Assembly: GCA_036852015.1 (NCBI GenBank)
Contig: JAANDG010000227.1
Location: forward strand, 124,001 to 188,000
DNA: 64,000 nt
Source of the DNA: Pelodera strongyloides
Lineage: Eukaryota > Nematoda > Chromadorea > Rhabditida > Rhabditidae
Direction: 5' to 3'
The notes under the pieces are model-generated. The model made no database searches, was not told the origin of the DNA, and saw only the letters and a list, made by a program, of their open reading frames with translations. The position numbers and the translations under genes were made by a program. Each line of letters starts with the position of its first letter. The first letter of the stretch is position 1. Below are positions 37,237 to 59,848 of this stretch, in pieces.

Positions 37237-37866
37237 AGCTGGACAGATCCTGTGAAATTGTGTGGAGACACCACGAAGCTAAAAATTGGTTCGCAGACTA
37301 CTGTTATGAAACAATACTCGGATTTCGCAGTGCCTGTGCCAGTATCGGAAGACTGGGGACACCCAACCTCCAGAGGCCGAACCTCCCAAATGCACTTTCT
37401 ACTGCCAAAAGGCAAGGGGACACCATTTTCCGTTGAGGAGGTTTGATTGCGGGATTCGCAACCTTCGCTTGTCGGCTGGGATTGGTCCAGCAATTACACT
37501 AACTGTGTAATCCCCGGTGGGAATCTACAGCCGTGGCCCAGTACCTAGTCTAAAGTGGGTGGTCCGAGTGCCACCCACCAACTAGGCGCCTCCCTTCGGC
37601 ATTTACATCTGTGACGAATATGTGCTAGGCCGCAAATCGCGCAATCAAACCGCCTCAACCGAAAATGGTCTCCTCTTGACTTTTGGAAGCAGAAAGTACA
37701 TCTGGGAGGTTCAGCCCCTGGACGTTGGGTGTCCCCACTCTTCCGATACTGACGCTGGCATTGAGAAGTCCGAGGAATTGTTCCAGAACCGCAGCCTGCG
37801 AGCCGATTTCTAGCTCCGTGCTATCCCCGAATACAACTTCACATGATCTGTTAGATCCAGCGATGT
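37237..37866. mobile_element. Inverted-repeat element whose arms share an open frame
   Basis: The left arm (37,237-37,470) and right arm (37,629-37,866) are inverted copies. Translated outside-in, both give SRNQTxSTENGxxLxFGSRK then xIWEVxPLxVGCPxSSDTxxGxxKSE. Differences are mostly single substitutions. The frame is preserved in both arms but is not a family I recognise. It may be a foldback element that captured coding sequence, or a palindromic duplication of an old exon. Confidence 0.65.
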
Positions 37867-39811
37867 TCTTTTTGTTTTTGAAGTTGGGGCGTTGTTCCCA
37901 TTAATTCTTTTCTTCATAAATTTCGGTCGGGTGTGCACAATTACATGATACCCTTGGAATACACAATCATAAAACTCATGCATATTGAGTGTTCAAACTG
38001 AGAAACACTCAGGCAACGGATCAACCAGAATAGAAATTCAATTAAGGAAAAATCAGACGGTGCAAGATTTTTTATCTTAATTATATTGTATCACTTTCGT
38101 CCTCTAGTGGAGAAAAAGAGAGAAACCAAGCTTTCATTACCATTCCTAGCCATTATCTCTCATCTCTATCCTTGCTTAACCTCGTCTCACGCCTGTCTCG
38201 TCCTCAAACCCTCAACATCCTCTCTCATCGGTTTGGGGTACCCCAAACTAAGGGGTACACCGAACCAAATGCCCAGTCTCATCATCCTCTCTATGCTTAG
38301 GTAATTCTATCAATTCTATGTATAATCATAGTTGCAAATACCATACCATAACCCAAATGCTTCCCGAATTTTCCATGATTGAACATTGAATTAACCTGCG
38401 TGGAGTAAATCAATGTTATTTGGGGCAAATAGTGTCTCCTTAGCTCCCCTAAGCGGGGAGCTGTCTGTGGTTTGGGATACCGAAACTGGTCAGAGAAGCT
38501 AAGTGAGCAAAGGATAAGCTATGTGCTTTGAGGCGTAACTAGGCGCCAGGGGAGCTAACGTGACATTATATGTGGTTTGGTTTGATGTACCGTAAAGTTC
38601 AGAAAAGCTATTAAAGTTGGGGGGGGGGGGGGGAGGCAAAGTGGGCGGGACGGGGCCTCGAAATTATTTAGCTTTCGCCCCTTTGAACATATGAAAATTG
38701 TGATAAACGACTACGGGAATTCCACTGCTCACATAATATTTTTTATTTATTCATTTATTAAATACACCAAGAGGTGTGCATCCGAGGATGCACTGCTTAA
38801 GTTTTCACCATTCTGATCTTACAATGAGACTGTATTGTCAGTGCGGCGTTCTGACAATTGACATGTCAATTCCTTAGCCTTTAGCATTAGCAGCAACTAC
38901 GAATCCATCGTCTGGGGCCGTATGTAAGTATAAGGAAAGGCTGCCCCTTTATGGGAGAATTTGTACCACAATCTTTCTCTCACCTCCCACTGGTAGGCAT
39001 GGAGCATGCTCCAAGCTTTCGTGCAAAGGCCACTGATAGTACTGACCTACTGATAAAATAGAAACGCAAACGACTGTTAGCTCATGCTCAGCCTATCAAT
39101 GTGAAATCTTTCCAAATGCGAAAAAATAGCTAGGCCTACTGGCCTAAGCTTCCCACAAAATCAAACCGGTACCGGCTGTTAAAATTTTGACTGTTAATCT
39201 TTAGCCAATATCAATGCAACAGTATGAATACCAATGTATAGTAGGTAAATCCTCCTGCGCAATGTTGTTGGCAAGAAATAGAAAAATATAATGAATTAGG
39301 GTCATTTTGGCTCGAAGAAATGTCGAAAAAATAATTTTTGAGGCCCTCGAATTAAGACACTAAGACACACGCCACGGTGCCACACACACACTCTATTTTG
39401 TTTCCCATCCACCTACAGATTCAACCCTATAAATACACCGCTCGAATATAATGTCATTAACCACTCCGATAACAGATCCGCGTTCCCTACACTGCTAGGC
39501 ATCAAAGCAATTGCAAAGAAAATGAATAAATACTTACAGTCAATTCTATCCTCCATCCTTGGACGGACAATTTGTGGAGCTGAAGAACAAGTGGCGATGA
39601 GAAGTTGTCCTTCCATAGGCTGCGTGCCGCTCAATGGGTAAAAAGCTATAGGGTTCACTGAAGAATAAACAAATCGGGGAACGAGACGAGCAAAAGAAAA
39701 GAAACATTGTCATGTAAAACATGGGAAAAGTGCACAGTGTGATGCCTTATTTGCTAGTGAGAGCGCGCTGTATTCTAACCACACGATAAAAATTAGACAC
39801 AAGAAGATAAT

Positions 39812-40054
39812 ATGTCAGCAAAGAACAAGCTAAAAGTTCGAAACTTTCAAAAACCACAAAAAAGTGAAAAAGACGAAGACCGCCCACGACCCCACATTCA
39901 CTCATTGAATTCTTATAACAATTTGAAATGGCTCGCACCAATCAGCGACGAGCAATATTTTAAATTTCCTTCCACTACGGTAGCCCGCTACGGAATAAAC
40001 AATGCGGCAACTTCGCAACGATATTCAATAGGAGGTGATTTTTCGTGGATATAA
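39812..40054 (+). CDS. Orphan small ORF, 80 aa
   Basis: ATG-initiated, single-exon frame beginning MSAKNKLKVRNFQKPQKSEK, hydrophilic and Lys/Asn-rich at the N-terminus, ending RYSIGGDFSWI. It has no signal peptide, membrane segment or known motif. A TTTTAG-type acceptor is not evident nearby. It could be a small gene, an exon or a chance frame. Confidence 0.2.
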   Translation: MSAKNKLKVRNFQKPQKSEKDEDRPRPHIHSLNSYNNLKWLAPISDEQYFKFPSTTVARYGINNAATSQRYSIGGDFSWI

Positions 40055-40835
40055 AACTCTTATTTTTAAACAATATGAGTATGTTGGGTTTTTAGTTAAA
40101 AAAAATTAGCAGATAATTGCACTACTATATTATTTTCACATTGGATATCGAAAGTTAGAATTTTTAAAACAGATATATCAGAGAAACTGAAAATAAACAG
40201 TGTTCAGGCTCCTGAAAATAGTTTAGATTAGAATATAAACTTCTGTTTAGGAATGGTGAGATGCGTGTGAGCAGGGTTTCTACTGGGCGTACAACTACCA
40301 GCGTCCTAGATTATTGTGAAAATGGTGCCCCTGAAATTCCCCAAAGGGCTGCCATCGCTCATGGCTCATGGTAACTATTTCAGTAGTGTAATTATTCACA
40401 AAAATAATACTGGGAGACCGTCAAGTATATTGTGCAGTAATTAACGTCAAGATGCTTCTTTCAGAACCATAACTCTTCCCGACCTTTTTTCCCGACTCGA
40501 AAAAGAAATTCCCTATACACAAAGGGCACTTCACTAAAAATAACTGATTCCAGCAGTATTTTCTTCGTGTCAACAAGCAGAAAACTCATGATTCATTAGT
40601 AACCATAGTGGAAACATTTACTATACTTTTTTCAGAATACCTTGCAAAACTACGTGCATGATTGGTCAGAGATATTCACTACACACTTGGTTCTACAGTA
40701 ACTTTCTGATACACAATGCAACAAGTCACCGCATTGCAGGTGAAGAATAAGCAGTTACAGCAATTATTAGACCAGACGTCGATATAAACTGCTTGACGAC
40801 AAGAATAAAAATCTCACATAGGTCGAATAATGATT

Positions 40836-41165
40836 CTCGATCAATTAACCGGATCAATATCGAGTACTCTTCTAGTCCAAGTACACCACAGGAGTATGAG
40901 CTCGATGCGGGGATAAGTGGGAATAAGCAGTTTTATGGAATATGTAATTTGTAGCTTTGTTGGATAACGTGCTTGCGCGAATTGGCGACCTTATAAAGTA
41001 TTAATTTTTCAATGAAATCCAAAGCACATTGTAGAGTTCTGACCACTGCAAGGCATTTTCTTTCCTTTTAAATCAAATTGTCGTAATATTTTTCCTGTGC
41101 TCGACAGTAGTCCGTTACTGAATGCATATGTTCCACTTCCACTACATAAAAATTTATCACACATG
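40836..41165 (+). pseudogene. Decayed partial duplicate of the SLC6 3' end
   Basis: ATCAATTAACCGGATCAATATCGA through GGAGTATGAGCTCGAT matches the penultimate SLC6 exon (near 32,849-32,912: CAACTGGATCAATATCGATT, GGAGCATGAGCTCGATTG). The similarity continues through the following intron (ATAAGTGGGAATAAGCAG; TTTCTTTCCTTTTAAATCAA; CCACTACATAAAAA). Indels break the frame. A weak match to SLC6 exon 23 at about 40,252-40,300 (GGAATGGTGAGAT) lies upstream in the right order. It is a dead tail-end duplicate about 8 kb downstream of its source. Confidence 0.75.
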
Positions 41166-41780
41166 TGATTACTTAAATTCAAAGATTCATTTTTTTGCGT
41201 GTACCTGGCCCTGGCCCGACTCGGAAAGTCTAAAAACCGCATGTTACTAAAAATAAATATCATAACTGCATTCACTTTTCCCGGCAACTCTATGTCTTAT
41301 GCTTCTCAGGTCGCAGGTAAAATGCCGTTGCCTAGCAACGCCGTGTTGAGTCCACGCTGCAGAACGTGCGCGTATTTTGCTAACATTTACATAATTTTAT
41401 TTTTATAAGAATAGATTGTCTATTTCTTTATCTATGTTATGTGTCTATGATAACACTGCAGATTTAATGCATATGTATGCAAAAGAGCTACTCTTTGTCA
41501 GTGCATTTTAAAAACTTTTCTTTCGTTTTCCAAGCAAGTTTACTGTGCCCTCTAGTCTCTCACTTATTGGACTCCACTTGAAGTTATCTTTTTATTGCTT
41601 GAATAAACGTTTTGTTGTAGCGGCACACCATAGATGAAGACTATTCAGCGGGGGTTGTGACATCATGTCAGCAATATCAGCGACTTATACAGCTAGTCTC
41701 ATATGTTATAGTTACGCTATTGCGGTAACGCAGGCAATAGTGATATGCTAAATGTCTATCGAAACCTAAGGATACACGTT

Positions 41781-41784
41781 TTAG
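41781..41784 (+). promoter_or_regulatory. Likely trans-splice acceptor of BBS4
   Basis: CACGTTTTAG ends at 41,784, 22 nt upstream of the BBS4 ATG. No coding exon upstream joins to it. Inference. Confidence 0.4.
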
Positions 41785-41806
41785 CTCACTTCCTAACACT
41801 TTTCGA

Positions 41807-46026
<4,220 letters not shown>

Positions 46027-48881
46027 GAGCAATCTCTAGCAACCACATTGGTCAATGAATTGTATTGCGTTGCCGATTTCCTTATTGTGATATGATACTC
46101 TGTCAAAAATAAAAGTTGTGAGTATAGTTTCCTGCAAACATTTTCTTATGCATTCTTCAAATATAATTATCGCAATACAGTACCACACTAGCAGTTTATT
46201 GTCACAGGATTTATGTACATAGGGTAGAAAGGAATTCCTAAAAAAAAAAGCCGCATTTGGAGCGTTCTGGTAGCCGAGTCTGGTGCCAACGACTCCGGAT
46301 GAACTGTATTCAATACCGTACACTTTCGAGCGCGTTTCTGCGTTGCGTGTGGGAATTTTTCGATCGGATCTTGTGCATGCACGTATGCGAGATCATCGAT
46401 TCGTCATCGTTTTTCCTCTTTCTTCACCTTTTCTTTGTCCAAAGTTTACTTTCTTATATTCATTAGTTGGCTTCAATTCTGGCGATTGTCCTCTTCTATT
46501 CTTGTGCGCTCAGCAGTTTGTTCATAGGGAAAGTTTGAACTGAACCATAAATTTACCTCACGAAATGTCTTTTGGTTTGTTTAACAGTTCTTGTCGTAGA
46601 GTCCAAGCACGGTGGAGGTTAGATTACGGGATTCGGGGATTCTTTGCTGTGATCTGATGTGAAGGTCAAGTGGTGAAGACCTTACACCTCTTCCTTTTTA
46701 CTTTATACTTTTTAATTTCAAAAACAACTGCTACTGTTCTCACTTAATTCTCACATCTCAACTCTGTCTTCTTACACGCACTCAGGTGTGTGCATGTCGT
46801 GTCTGTCTTTTCTTACCCCTATTTCCCAATTTGTTTCTGGTAAGCGCATCAGAAGTTGAATCAAATTACCGAGCATACATACTAGCCTTACTGCCTTACC
46901 TCCCACACAGTTTGACGTTTACTGTTTACCTGTTTACTATCCTTCACGCTGATTCTCATATTCTCCCTCGTTTTGTTGTTGATCGACTATGTGCGTTATC
47001 TTTATCTTATCAAAACCTGTCCATCTGTCTCGCACGCCTTTCAATCATTTTTGATAGTTTCGCTTGTCTCTATTTCTCTTTTTCTCTCGTTAACTATGCA
47101 TTCGCTAATGTTATCAGTATGTCTCTTTTTCGTGTGTACACTTTCTGAACCTGAACTGGACTGGACCGAAATTCTGAAGTTTTCTGCCATAATATTCGCT
47201 CGTTCGACCTGGCTCTATGTTTTCATTAGAACTAGAACAGATCGATTGAGTGTACACTTGTCGCTTGTTTGCAAATTTGTTGTGAAGGTGAAGATCAAGT
47301 GAAAATATTGATTTCGTGTATTTTTGAAACACGATCCAATTTTGCAAACATGTTGGCATTGGCATAATAATGAAACCATCCAAATACCTCTTCTCTTCCT
47401 TATTTTATGTAGTTTGACGCTTTTTTATGTGTTGTCACGACACATTGTATTGTGTAAGTAAATGTTATTGTATAAGTAAATGATTTCTTGGGAGATGCGT
47501 TGCATTTCGTCCACGTATTGATTGTTACACAATTTCTAATAGATGCGTTCAGTCGGTTTCCTATACTTACTCACACATTCTTGTTTGTGGTGCATTTTGT
47601 TTCCCATTTTACTCATTTCCCCTCCTTTTTGCATGAAATGCCCTGACCCTTTCAGTGCGAACAAGAACAATTCGATTAATTTCATTGTCTGCGTTCTGCC
47701 GTTGTTTGACCTGTTTCTAGTGTTCAGAGTCAAATATTGTTTGTATAGCAGCGATGAATTGAGAACTGAGAACTGAGTAGAAGGCTAGAACTAGAAGAAG
47801 AAAGAAAAGCGAAAGTTGCTAGTTGCTAGCAATTTTAACTGAACTATGTTTGTCTGTGTTCAGGGCAGTTGGGAAACTTTTCCGTTCTCTCTCTATCTCT
47901 ATCTTTATTAGTTTTTTCTAAATTATTTGGATATTTATGTGAAGGTGTGAAGCTTTAAATTCTGCAGCGTAAATGTAGTACAGTGAATCGAAGGTGTGTC
48001 ACGTACATCGAAACTCAGGTATCATAACCCTAAGGTTACGTTAGCTCAAAGAAGAAATTATATCTTTGGTGACTCATCTTCTGACCTTCTTATCTATGAC
48101 GTCATTTGTGGTTTGTCCATTTGTGCTATGTCAGCCTCTAACCAATAGCTCGAATGCAGCTGTCTGAGTTCATTGTTCATATTTGTTTGATCGATTTAGA
48201 TTTACTTACGTTAGAATATAGAACTATGTAGAACGTCAGTTATTATAAATCGCAACGTTGTTGTTGCTTTTTCTTTTTCTGGTCGATTTAGTATTATTTA
48301 CACATTACACTCTCTTTAGGATTAGGATAGACGCATACTTTTAAATGACTGATCCCAGCCCGTTTTCATTTGTTCATCAATGTTTATTTTGCTTTTTTGA
48401 CCCTCCTCTGATTGGAAAACTGCCTGCGGCATGGCCTTGTGAAGTGCCCAAAGGGCCATCTATGCCCCTGCCCAACTGTCTATTGATCAGCAAGAAGGGC
48501 CCAGGCGGGCAGCAGCCTGGACGGGCCAGTGGCCCATGTCTATCTTACAACCTCCGTCTCAGCTCAGCGCCCCCTAATTTTGTTTGGAAAATTTAGAATC
48601 ACTGATGTTTTTGACTCCGCTAGCTTGTCCCTTTGTGTATAGTAATTAGGCCAGAAGTTGTATTGTATTCGTATGTTCTGGAATTCGAATTGATTGCTGT
48701 CGTGACCCGATTCTGTCCTTCCTTCCTTACTTTATTTTATATTTTATAATCATTCGGATTTTAGAAGCGATTCGCGTTTGTACTTGTGGAACCTCGTGAA
48801 ACTTGTCTTGAGATAGAAATTACAGTATCCTGTATTGAATAACCTAATTGCCTTCTAATTATCATTATCCACCTTTTCCTT
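46027..48881. other. Intergenic between BBS4 and TMEM184
   Basis: AT-rich, pyrimidine-rich on the plus strand, with no recognised exon or RNA gene. The frame at 48,345-48,596 covers a GC-rich proline/glycine stretch without family features. The region probably contains the TMEM184 promoter, but no specific element can be named. Confidence 0.5.
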
Positions 48882-48885
48882 GCAG
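48881..48885 (+). promoter_or_regulatory. Likely trans-splice acceptor of TMEM184
   Basis: TTTTCCTTGCAG ends at 48,885, leaving a 12-nt leader before the start codon. That leader itself starts with ATG TGC TAA. Inference. Confidence 0.5.
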
Positions 48886-48897
48886 ATGTGCTAACCA

Positions 48898-56445
<7,548 letters not shown>

Positions 56446-56460
56446 AAGTGCTTAACTTAA

Positions 56461-56586
56461 AGCGGTATTGCACGTGGTCTGTGAAGCGTATGATGTACAA
56501 TGGAAATGGTTCGTGTAGTGCCACAATTAGCACCCAATATATGTGAAATTATCTAGATACGTTTCACAAACCAGGTGTTAATCGCT
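56461..56586. mobile_element. TTAA-type element, AGCGGTAT subfamily
   Basis: TTAA (56,457-56,460) then AGCGGTATTGCACGTGGTCT. The mirror end is CACAAACCAGGTGTTAATCGCT followed by TTTA, one base off TTAA. A probable lone left end of the same subfamily (AGCGGTATGGCATGTGGTTG) follows TTAA at 13,404-13,407. Confidence 0.7.
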
Positions 56587-58479
56587 TTTAGAACCCCCGG
56601 GAACTCAGCAAAATCAGATATGTATGGAGTACTAAACCTAGTATAGTAGGGCTGATGCAAAACCACTGATGGATTTTAGAAGCTTTGTTTTTTGAAATTT
56701 TTGCATTTGTTAGAACGTAGACGTAGAACGTGAAGAAGTCAAACTGATCAATTGTTTGGTTCTGTGAACCTATCAGTGGTACTAACAGTAGCACAAGATT
56801 ATATCATTATATGTATGTTCTGAATTTCGAAATTTCCAACTTTTTCTGTAACTCCAAAAAAATGAATTTGTTGTGGGGGGATTTTGGAGTGTTCTATCAA
56901 CTTTTATTTTAGTTGTAATATCGAGTCTTCTATCATTTTCTAGCATGCAACCTTATTTTCTTCACCTTGTTTAGTAGTTACTGCACTAATTTATTGGATC
57001 GCAATCGTGCCCTGTTATTTGTAACGAATATAATCCTTGTGATTTTCTTCCTGATTGTACTACATTGAGAAAACGTTTGAAGAGATGCTGGTCGTTCTCT
57101 CATAAGATTTGCAATATAAACTGACAACTGGGATTTTTTTAAATTTGTATGACCACCATGGAATGTGCTATCAATGTTATTCTTACTGTAGAATGGTGTG
57201 CTTGTTCTATTGCACCATTTTGAGTTGGTACCTTTAGCTGGAACTCTGATGCGCTTTCTAAGTAGAAAGATGCATTGTAGATTGGTGTTGAAGAGTTTTA
57301 GTGGGCGAATGTTCCTTTCTAACTTTCCTAACTCGTAGTGTGACTTTTTTTTACCTGAAAACGCATTTTACATATCTTCTGTGTTACTGTAGTAGCTCTC
57401 TGTGAACAATATCAGAGCCCTATGCTTTCTTTAATTATGTTAAATCAAATAATTATCAAGCAATTGTTTGCGCCTGTCTGTATGGAGAAGCTTGTCATCT
57501 TAATGTTATTATCTGTTTATTTCTACCGGTGTCTGTCGTTTCCTTAGAACACGTACTGTATCTTTATGTGGTTATTGATTTGGATTTGCGTTTATTTATT
57601 GATTAAAGCAAACCGATCGATAATTGCAGTCTCGATTCGCAATTCGTTCTTTTCCTAGACCTGCCTAATTTGTATTTGCATAATCAAATAAGAGTGTATG
57701 TGACAATTTGTTATTTTATTCTGCCCACACCAATATCGATTGCGAACCCAGTTTCTGTAGATCAATAAATTGTTTTCTGTCCAATATTTGTAGTATTGTT
57801 GCTTGGTATTTGGGAGTGTGTTGTATGTACAACGAAGGAAATTTGGAAATTCACAAAAGAGGAGTATACTAATCTGAATGTAATCTTGCAATCTGCATGG
57901 TGATTACACGAGATCCGGCGTGTGGGATTTCTGTAGTTTCATTAGGAGTGGCGGTCCGACACTGACCGAAAATTAGCACAGGTATGGTCAGTTGCAGTGA
58001 TTACGATTCACAAGACGCCTATTCATGGAAATACGTATGGATTGGAAGGACGATATGTCGCCCAGTGCTACCATCTTGCAAACATGCCACGGCGTCGGGA
58101 ATAAAGTTAAGGCGCTCCCCTTGCCTAGCCTTAGGACGGACCTTTCGCTCTGTATTATCTTCTGTGCCGTCTTCTACCGTCTACTTCACTCTATGGGACA
58201 CATCGGCTAAGAGACACCGCCTTGGATTGGAGCTAAAAATGAAGATCCCCGACTTCGAGAGCAAACGGGACCCTGGATTCTACATGCTTAAGTCTATGTG
58301 TGATGATTGTATGTCTGAATAAAGTGGTATTCACATACATACGAATTAACGCATAAAGCTGCAATTGGTGGAATAGGACCAGGAGCCATCTCCATAATTG
58401 TCTCTATTTTCTTTTTGATGTTCTAGTGTATTAGTAAAAATAATAAGTTGGCCCCTCATGACTCCACCCAAGCCTCACT

Positions 58480-59012
58480 GAGAGCCGATGAGTTGCTCGC
58501 CGCACCATTTCGGGAAACAAAATGCGCGCCGCAAAGGAATGGGAAACAAAATGCGTGCGGAATAGAAATGGCGCGCAAAGTGTTTCCCGAAAAGGTGCGG
58601 AAACGGTGCGGAAATGGTGCGGCGCGCAACTTGCGCCCCGCACCATTTCCGCACCTTTTCGGCAACGTTTTTGAAAGCGCTCGGAGGATCTGCCGTAAAT
58701 GCAGTTGTTGTACTAATATTTTTCCGCAAGCACAGGTCTCACATGTGTTGTGTAGCCGAGTGGTCTAAGGCGCTGTTCAGAGAAAGTATCTAACAAGAGT
58801 GTAGGGTTCGAATCCAACACGCTGCTTTCTTTTTGCAGTTGCTACTTTTCCCGCACCGTTTCCGCACCTTTTCGGCAACGGTTTGGGGGTGTTTCCCGCA
58901 ACAGTTTGGGGGTGTTTCCCGCACCAAAACGGCAACCAGAGACGGTGAAAAAACTTTTGCGGCGCGCATCAAATTCTTTTGCGGGAAACACCCCCAAACT
59001 GTTGCCGCGCGC
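58480..59012. repeat. GC-rich block of direct and inverted repeats
   Basis: CACCATTTCCGCACCTTTTC with GGCAACG recurs on both sides of the tRNA-like sequence (about 58,645 and 58,857). GTTTGGGGGTGTTTCCCGCA is repeated in tandem and returns inverted near 58,985. Translated frames on both strands are repeat products. Confidence 0.75.
58749..58826 (+). pseudogene. Leu/Ser-type tRNA-like sequence
   Basis: TAGCCGAGTGGTCTAAGGCG is a perfect A box/D-arm, and AGGGTTCGAATCC is a perfect B box, followed by a TTTCTTTTT terminator. The anticodon arm and acceptor stem do not fold well, so it is more likely a tRNA relic or SINE promoter than a working tRNA. A type II tRNA with an odd sequence cannot be excluded. 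Confidence 0.5.
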
Positions 59013-59035
59013 AACTCTTGAGTTTCGTTGAAAGG

Positions 59036-59411
59036 GACAGGCCCATCAAAGTAAACCTATATTTACGATACGTTCATAATGATTATAAAGCAATTTTATT
59101 ACAATATATACAAACCAAATTTCACCTTCATTCACCCTGGGAAACTTTTTTCCGATGCACTCAACGCATATGTATACCGTAAAACGGAAATTTCCAAGCT
59201 GCCTATGCAAATTTATCGTAAAATTAGACTGCGATCAAAATTTGCGTATACGGCTTTGAAATCTGCAGCTTTATGGTATACATATGAGTTGAGCGCATCG
59301 GAAAAAAGTGTCCCAGGGTGAATGAAGGTTGGTTTGTATATATTGTAATAAAAATGCTTTGTAAACAGCATGAACATCTCGTAAACATAGGTTTAATTTG
59401 ACGGGCCTATC
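59036..59411. mobile_element. 376-bp foldback element
   Basis: The left arm starts GACAGGCCCATCAAAGTAAA and the right arm is its inverse, ending ATTTGACGGGCCTATC. Both contain TTATTACAATATATACAAACC, a CATTCACCCTGGGA block and a TCCGATGC.CTCAAC block. The arms are about 80-90% matching by eye, with a short centre near 59,220. No coding content. Confidence 0.85.
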
Positions 59412-59792
59412 TTAATTAATTACTTGACTTAATTTGATCGCAAACGAAAAAAATACCCCGAAAATGTCCTATTCATTTTTCAGTTTCAGCGCATTGCGAT
59501 CGACGGAGAAATCTAAACAGAAGCAAAACTACCGTACTCGTTGTATTTTCACACTGCACAACTTACCGTAATCAGACACAAATTTCGTGATTATTTCGTA
59601 TTTTTTTCTCTCATTCGATCCATATCCATCCATCCGCTCGCGTCGATTCAGATCATATATTTGATTATTTTTTATTGGTAATTCAGTTCTGTTTCTATCC
59701 TATAATATGCTCATTACCTTTGGCAGCTTGTATCTCAGCTTTGTTGAGTTGCCCCGCAACGTCTATTTTAGTTCTCCTCACGTTTTTTTTCA

Positions 59793-59798
59793 TTGCAG
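59793..59798 (+). promoter_or_regulatory. Likely splice acceptor at the METTL16 5' end
   Basis: TTTTTTTTCATTGCAG ends at 59,798, leaving a 50-nt leader before the ATG. The leader contains one out-of-frame ATG at 59,836. Inference: spliced leader or 5' UTR intron. Confidence 0.45.
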
Positions 59799-59848
59799 AC
59801 GGCTCTGTATTCTGCCGGTGTTGGTTTATCTCTCAATGTGTGCTGACC

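Larger units (their letters stand above)
33367..41784. other. 8.4-kb intergenic region with foldbacks and a gene relic
   Basis: No gene was confirmed. It contains two foldback elements (33,528-34,246; 37,237-37,866), a decayed copy of the SLC6 3' end (40,836-41,165), a G homopolymer near 38,617 and a small orphan frame (39,812-40,054). Frames at 35,249-35,494 and 35,615-36,052 are open but have no recognisable motif; the latter starts at GTG, so it is not annotated. Confidence 0.5.
56446..59798. other. Intergenic between TMEM184 and METTL16
   Basis: It contains a TTAA-type element (56,461-56,586), a tRNA-like sequence (58,749-58,826) inside a GC-rich repeated block (58,480-59,012) and a foldback (59,036-59,411). 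A frame at 57,984-58,322 ends just before AATAAA but has no recognisable domain. Confidence 0.5.

Noticed and set aside
57984..58322. 112-aa frame ending beside AATAAA
   Set aside because: It could be a retroposed fragment, but no domain or acceptor was recognised and a second overlapping frame is equally open.
58431..59021. Overlapping frames with RNGA/CGKHPQTV repeats
   Set aside because: They follow a GC-rich direct and inverted repeat block, read in all frames, with no splice logic.
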